A DNA stretch of 55,219 nucleotides. Source: Bacteroidaceae bacterium. Its GTDB lineage: Bacteria; Bacteroidota; Bacteroidia; Bacteroidales; Bacteroidaceae. A model generated the notes under the pieces. It did no database searches and was not told the DNA's origin. It saw only the letters and a list, made by a program, of their open reading frames with translations. The translations under genes and the position numbers were made by a program. How positions within the stretch are numbered: position 1 is the first letter of the stretch; every line of letters begins with the position of its first letter. Positions 52,345 to 55,219 of the stretch are shown here, in pieces. The stretch lies in contig JAFVTT010000038.1 of the NCBI GenBank assembly GCA_017503065.1, positions 1 to 55,219 of the forward strand. The letters are read 5' to 3'.

Positions 52345-54756
52345 ATGATAAAGAAATACATACTCCCCGCAGCCTTGCTGATAGCAGGCTTGGTTGCAAA
52401 GGCACAGACAACAATCAGTTTTGATGCCGAGGACTATGCAAAGATTGGCGTTTACGACCAATGGGCAGAAAGTCCCTTCCGTGTGGGCACGCTGGCAGGC
52501 AATGCCGGAGTGGCCGACAACCCCGATACAAGTGTCGACGAGGTTCTGGGCACTGCCCCCAACCCCTCTGCCAAGGTGCTCGCCTTCCAGAGAAGCCGCT
52601 TTGCCGGCAATGCCTATGGCGTGAGGATAGACCTGAAGGAACCCATCCGCATGACCAAGCAGTTGCAGTACATCCATGTGATGGCCTACCTGAAGGATAA
52701 GCCTGCAGATTCACGCATGATGGTGATAGGTCTGGGCAAGCGTCTTGAGAAGAGTTGGGAATGGCAGACAGGCGAGGACGAGCAGTTCTGGGCCCTCACC
52801 AATGCTCCCGTCAAGGCCAAGGAAGGCTGGCAGGACATTGTCGTAAGTTTCAAGGGCTTCTCATATTCCAAGGAAGAGAATGAGAATAGCGGTATCGACA
52901 TCCACTCTCTGGTCATCATCCCAGACCTCCGCTCGTCCCATGCCGACCAGAGCGACTGGGTGGCATACTTCGACGAAATCGTGGTGGACAACAATCCCGA
53001 GAAGCGTTTCAGCACAGACAAGTACGCTCTTACCTTTGACCCTGACGCAAAGCCCACGCGCAATGACCGCCGTCTGAACGGTGTCGGTTTCAAGGTTGGC
53101 GCCACAGAGCAGACCGCCATGGGTGCCGACAAACTCATCTACACCGATATGATGTGTACCAACGTATTCTCTGCCAAGGCAGGCGAGCAGGTACAGCCCA
53201 CTTTCAAGTACAGCGGTACATGGATGAGCGGATACGTCTATGCCGACTGGGGCAACGACGGTGTCTTCTCCTACGAGGTGAACGACAACGGTACACCTGC
53301 CACGGGCAGCGACATCGTTTCCTACAGTGCCGCACAGGTCAATGGTACATGGCGCAAGAGCGACGGCAGCACCTCGGCCAACGGCAACACCATACAGAGC
53401 GGTGTGCCCGCATTCACCGTTCCCGCCACTGCCGCCAACGGCTTCTACCGCATGCGCTACAAGGTGGACTGGGACAACCTCAACCCTGCAGGCGCCCAAA
53501 GCATCATCTCCAACGGTGGCGGCTACGTTGATGTCACCCTGGACGTGCACGGCGATATGGTCAGCGTAAGTGCTTCACAGCTGAACGGCGACATCGTGCT
53601 GGCCGAAGACCTCTCTCCCTTGCAGGCTTATCAGGCCGAATACGGCAAGGCGCTCAAGGTGAAGGTCATTCCCGAAAAGGGCTTCGTGCAGAACGGCTTC
53701 CAACTGAAGTATGGCTACAACGTGAATGCGGTGGACCAACTGGACGAGAACGGCAACCCCAACTGGATACTTGTTGACGTGCCCGTAACTGCCATCTCTG
53801 CCCAGGACGGCACCTACACCATCCCTGCCGAGTACATCCGCGGCGGATACGTGAGCATCAAGGGCGACATGCAGCAGGTTCAGCACTACACGGTCAACGT
53901 GGTAGGCGCTCCCGAGGGTCAGGGCGGCGTAAACTTCCTTGGCAAGGAGTACGGACATGAGGACATCATAGACGCATCGCAGTATTTCTCTGCCGACGAC
54001 GTTACCCCCATTCAGATCGAAGGATACATCTGTTCCGCTTCTCTGGATGCTGCTACCAAGGTACTCACCGTTACCTACAAGGCCATTCAGGCATACAGGA
54101 ACATAAGCAGCCTTTCCGAATTGCGCAACGACATGGCCTACCACATCAAGGCCAAGAGCGGCGAGGGCTACCTGGCATGGAACCCTACCATAACCAACAC
54201 CTATGTCAGCCTGCGCGGCGTGACAAATTACAGTTATAACAAATTGACCAGCAATCAGACTGTTGCCGCTATTTACCAGCAGGAAGTAGACCCTTTTGAT
54301 TCCACCGTCATCTGGCAAATCCTGAAGGAAGGGAATGAATACTACCTCTACCAACCCGCAAATCAGTCCTACGTAACACGTAACGGTCGCGACTATGTCT
54401 TCACCGTTAACAAGACAGCGCTGGACAAGATTCGTGACAATGGCGACGGTACTTTCAGTTTCCATGCCGGTGGCGGATATTCCGAGAGTTCTACCTATTT
54501 CGCCTGTATCGTTACCAACGAGGCTTCATGTGCCGTTCGCAACTGGACATGGAACGACCACGGTTCTGTAATGTACATCATAGAGAATCCCAACGTGGAG
54601 GTTACTGACCTGGTAACATCGATCCAGGACATTACCACTGGGGACGCGACCACTCTCCAGCAAGGCATCTATAACATGCAGGGCCAGAAACTTCACGCAC
54701 TGCCCAAGGAAGGCGTGTTCATCGTCGATGGCAAGAAGAAGGTGCTACGCCGGTAA
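52345..54756 (+). CDS. Large secreted multi-domain protein, co-transcribed with the fucosidase
   Basis: 803 residues from the ATG at 52345 (MIKKYILPAALLIAGLVAKA, signal peptide). A TTG at 52333 would extend the frame. The N-terminal 210 residues look like a beta-sandwich lectin or DUF4465-like domain. Then come GEVN-type beta repeats (YADWGNDGVFSYEVND at about 305), a middle region of unknown type, and a C-terminal beta-trefoil or lectin-like part. The end, IYNMQGQKLHALPKEGVFIV followed by DGKKKVLRR, is the Prevotella-style tail resembling type IX secretion sorting domains. It probably sits on the cell surface and binds glycan or helps the fucosidase. No catalytic motif recognised. Confidence 0.75.
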   Translation: MIKKYILPAALLIAGLVAKAQTTISFDAEDYAKIGVYDQWAESPFRVGTLAGNAGVADNPDTSVDEVLGTAPNPSAKVLAFQRSRFAGNAYGVRIDLKEPIRMTKQLQYIHVMAYLKDKPADSRMMVIGLGKRLEKSWEWQTGEDEQFWALTNAPVKAKEGWQDIVVSFKGFSYSKEENENSGIDIHSLVIIPDLRSSHADQSDWVAYFDEIVVDNNPEKRFSTDKYALTFDPDAKPTRNDRRLNGVGFKVGATEQTAMGADKLIYTDMMCTNVFSAKAGEQVQPTFKYSGTWMSGYVYADWGNDGVFSYEVNDNGTPATGSDIVSYSAAQVNGTWRKSDGSTSANGNTIQSGVPAFTVPATAANGFYRMRYKVDWDNLNPAGAQSIISNGGGYVDVTLDVHGDMVSVSASQLNGDIVLAEDLSPLQAYQAEYGKALKVKVIPEKGFVQNGFQLKYGYNVNAVDQLDENGNPNWILVDVPVTAISAQDGTYTIPAEYIRGGYVSIKGDMQQVQHYTVNVVGAPEGQGGVNFLGKEYGHEDIIDASQYFSADDVTPIQIEGYICSASLDAATKVLTVTYKAIQAYRNISSLSELRNDMAYHIKAKSGEGYLAWNPTITNTYVSLRGVTNYSYNKLTSNQTVAAIYQQEVDPFDSTVIWQILKEGNEYYLYQPANQSYVTRNGRDYVFTVNKTALDKIRDNGDGTFSFHAGGGYSESSTYFACIVTNEASCAVRNWTWNDHGSVMYIIENPNVEVTDLVTSIQDITTGDATTLQQGIYNMQGQKLHALPKEGVFIVDGKKKVLRR

Positions 54757-54784
54757 TCCTCCTTCCTTTTATAATAATAGCGCT

Positions 54785-54817
54785 ATGGGGCAATGTCACA
54801 CAACGACATTGCCCCAT
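54785..54817 (+). terminator. Terminator of the fucosidase operon
   Basis: ATGGGGCAATGTC, loop ACACAAC, then the exact reverse complement: a perfect 13-bp stem, followed by TTTC. Confidence 0.85.
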
Positions 54818-54973
54818 TTCTGTACACTTGGTATGAATATTCAACCCGAATCGGTCATTAGCGCGCAACCGTCTATTGCCAGATTTGGGCTTAAAGAAAC
54901 ATCTCCATTTTCCTTTGGTGAAGGAATTATTTAAGAGATTTATGATGATTTGTACTTTTTTTGAGGGAAATAC

Positions 54974-55004
54974 TTGCAGAATTCGCAAAAATGCTGTACC
55001 TTTG
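54974..55004 (+). promoter_or_regulatory. Promoter of the tRNA cluster
   Basis: TTG (54974-54976), 20 bases, TACCTTTG (54997-55004). The first tRNA begins 79 bases later. Confidence 0.65.
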
Positions 55005-55083
55005 CACCGCAATTCAGAGGAAAGGCCATCCGTAAAGGGATGTAATTTGAAAGAATAGATTACAGAGTTAAATAATTATAAGT

Positions 55084-55156
55084 GCGGAAATAGCTCAGTT
55101 GGTAGAGCACAACCTTGCCAAGGTTGGGGTCGCGAGTTCGAGCCTCGTTTTCCGCT
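55084..55156 (+). tRNA. tRNA-Gly (anticodon GCC)
   Basis: A 73-base tRNA starting GCGGAAA and ending TTTCCGC plus a discriminator T. It has the D-arm TAGCTCAGTTGGTAGAGC, anticodon stem CAACC/GGTTG with loop TTGCCAA, and T-loop GTTCGAG. The CCA end is not encoded. Confidence 0.97.
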
Positions 55157-55164
55157 CATAAGTT

Positions 55165-55219
55165 GCCCAAGTGGCGGAATTGGTAGACGCGCACGTTTCA
55201 GGTGCGTGTGTCGAGAGGC
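55165..55219 (+). tRNA. tRNA-Leu (anticodon CAG), cut by the window edge
   Basis: It starts GCCCAAGTGGCGGAATTGG, typical of leucine tRNAs. The anticodon stem CACGT/GCGTG encloses loop TTCAGGT. The start of the long variable arm is visible before the window ends. Confidence 0.9.

Overview
The window looks like a chromosome segment of a Bacteroidales bacterium, most likely Prevotellaceae. The evidence is the many TAnnTTTG-type -7 boxes (often TATCTTTG), a complete Rnf operon in the order rseC-like/B/C/D/G/E/A, a fused NfnAB-like oxidoreductase, a Porin_10-like putative porin, a DUF4468 protein, a DUF3987 orphan ATPase, and secreted glycan-active proteins with a Bacteroidetes-type C-terminal tail. 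The genus was inferred from gene content only.

Region 1 (1 to about 14.95 kb) is an AT-rich accessory island next to the 3' end of mnmE. It opens with the end of a tyrosine recombinase. Next comes a 191-bp segment bounded by perfect 19-bp inverted repeats (571-589 and 743-761), which has the layout of a phase-variable invertible promoter. Behind it lies a rightward operon: a C5-cytosine methyltransferase, a D12-class adenine methyltransferase, two paralogous HNH-type proteins (the second with a degraded active site) and an SF2 helicase. A leftward operon converges on it: a second C5-cytosine methyltransferase, a protein with two GHKL ATPase modules, and a receiver-domain protein. A perfect 16-bp-stem hairpin separates the two operons. 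I read the whole as a composite, probably phase-variable restriction/defence system. A two-gene unit follows (a small two-helix membrane protein and a Cas2/SinR-like protein), then a 3'-truncated integrase meeting a promoter-bearing gene fragment, then a multi-HTH mobile-element protein.

Region 2 (14.95-31 kb) is housekeeping and redox. Leftward: serS, nfnAB-like, a PD40-like secreted protein, uridine phosphorylase and mnmE. Rightward: the Rnf ion-pumping ferredoxin:NAD+ oxidoreductase. Leftward again: an EFR1-like flavodoxin/ferredoxin, a conserved hypothetical, a glutaredoxin-like protein and free methionine-R-sulfoxide reductase.

Region 3 (31-44.6 kb) is envelope and export: a MacB-type ABC operon with two FtsX-like permeases and an adaptor, a Gfo/Idh oxidoreductase behind a porin, a small membrane protein and a DUF4468 protein, then a complete tolC-macA-macB(ATPase)-macB(permease) operon.

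Region 4 (44.6-47.7 kb) is a lone DUF3987 ATPase gene flanked by inverted copies of a roughly 47-bp repeat, with two further copies forming a large palindrome, a 30-bp perfect AT palindrome and a well-formed promoter on its left. It looks like a repeat-bounded cassette, possibly a replication module.

Region 5 (47.7 kb to the end): riboflavin synthase, a metallo-hydrolase, a membrane acyltransferase, an alpha-L-fucosidase with a co-transcribed large secreted protein, then tRNA-Gly(GCC) and the start of tRNA-Leu(CAG).
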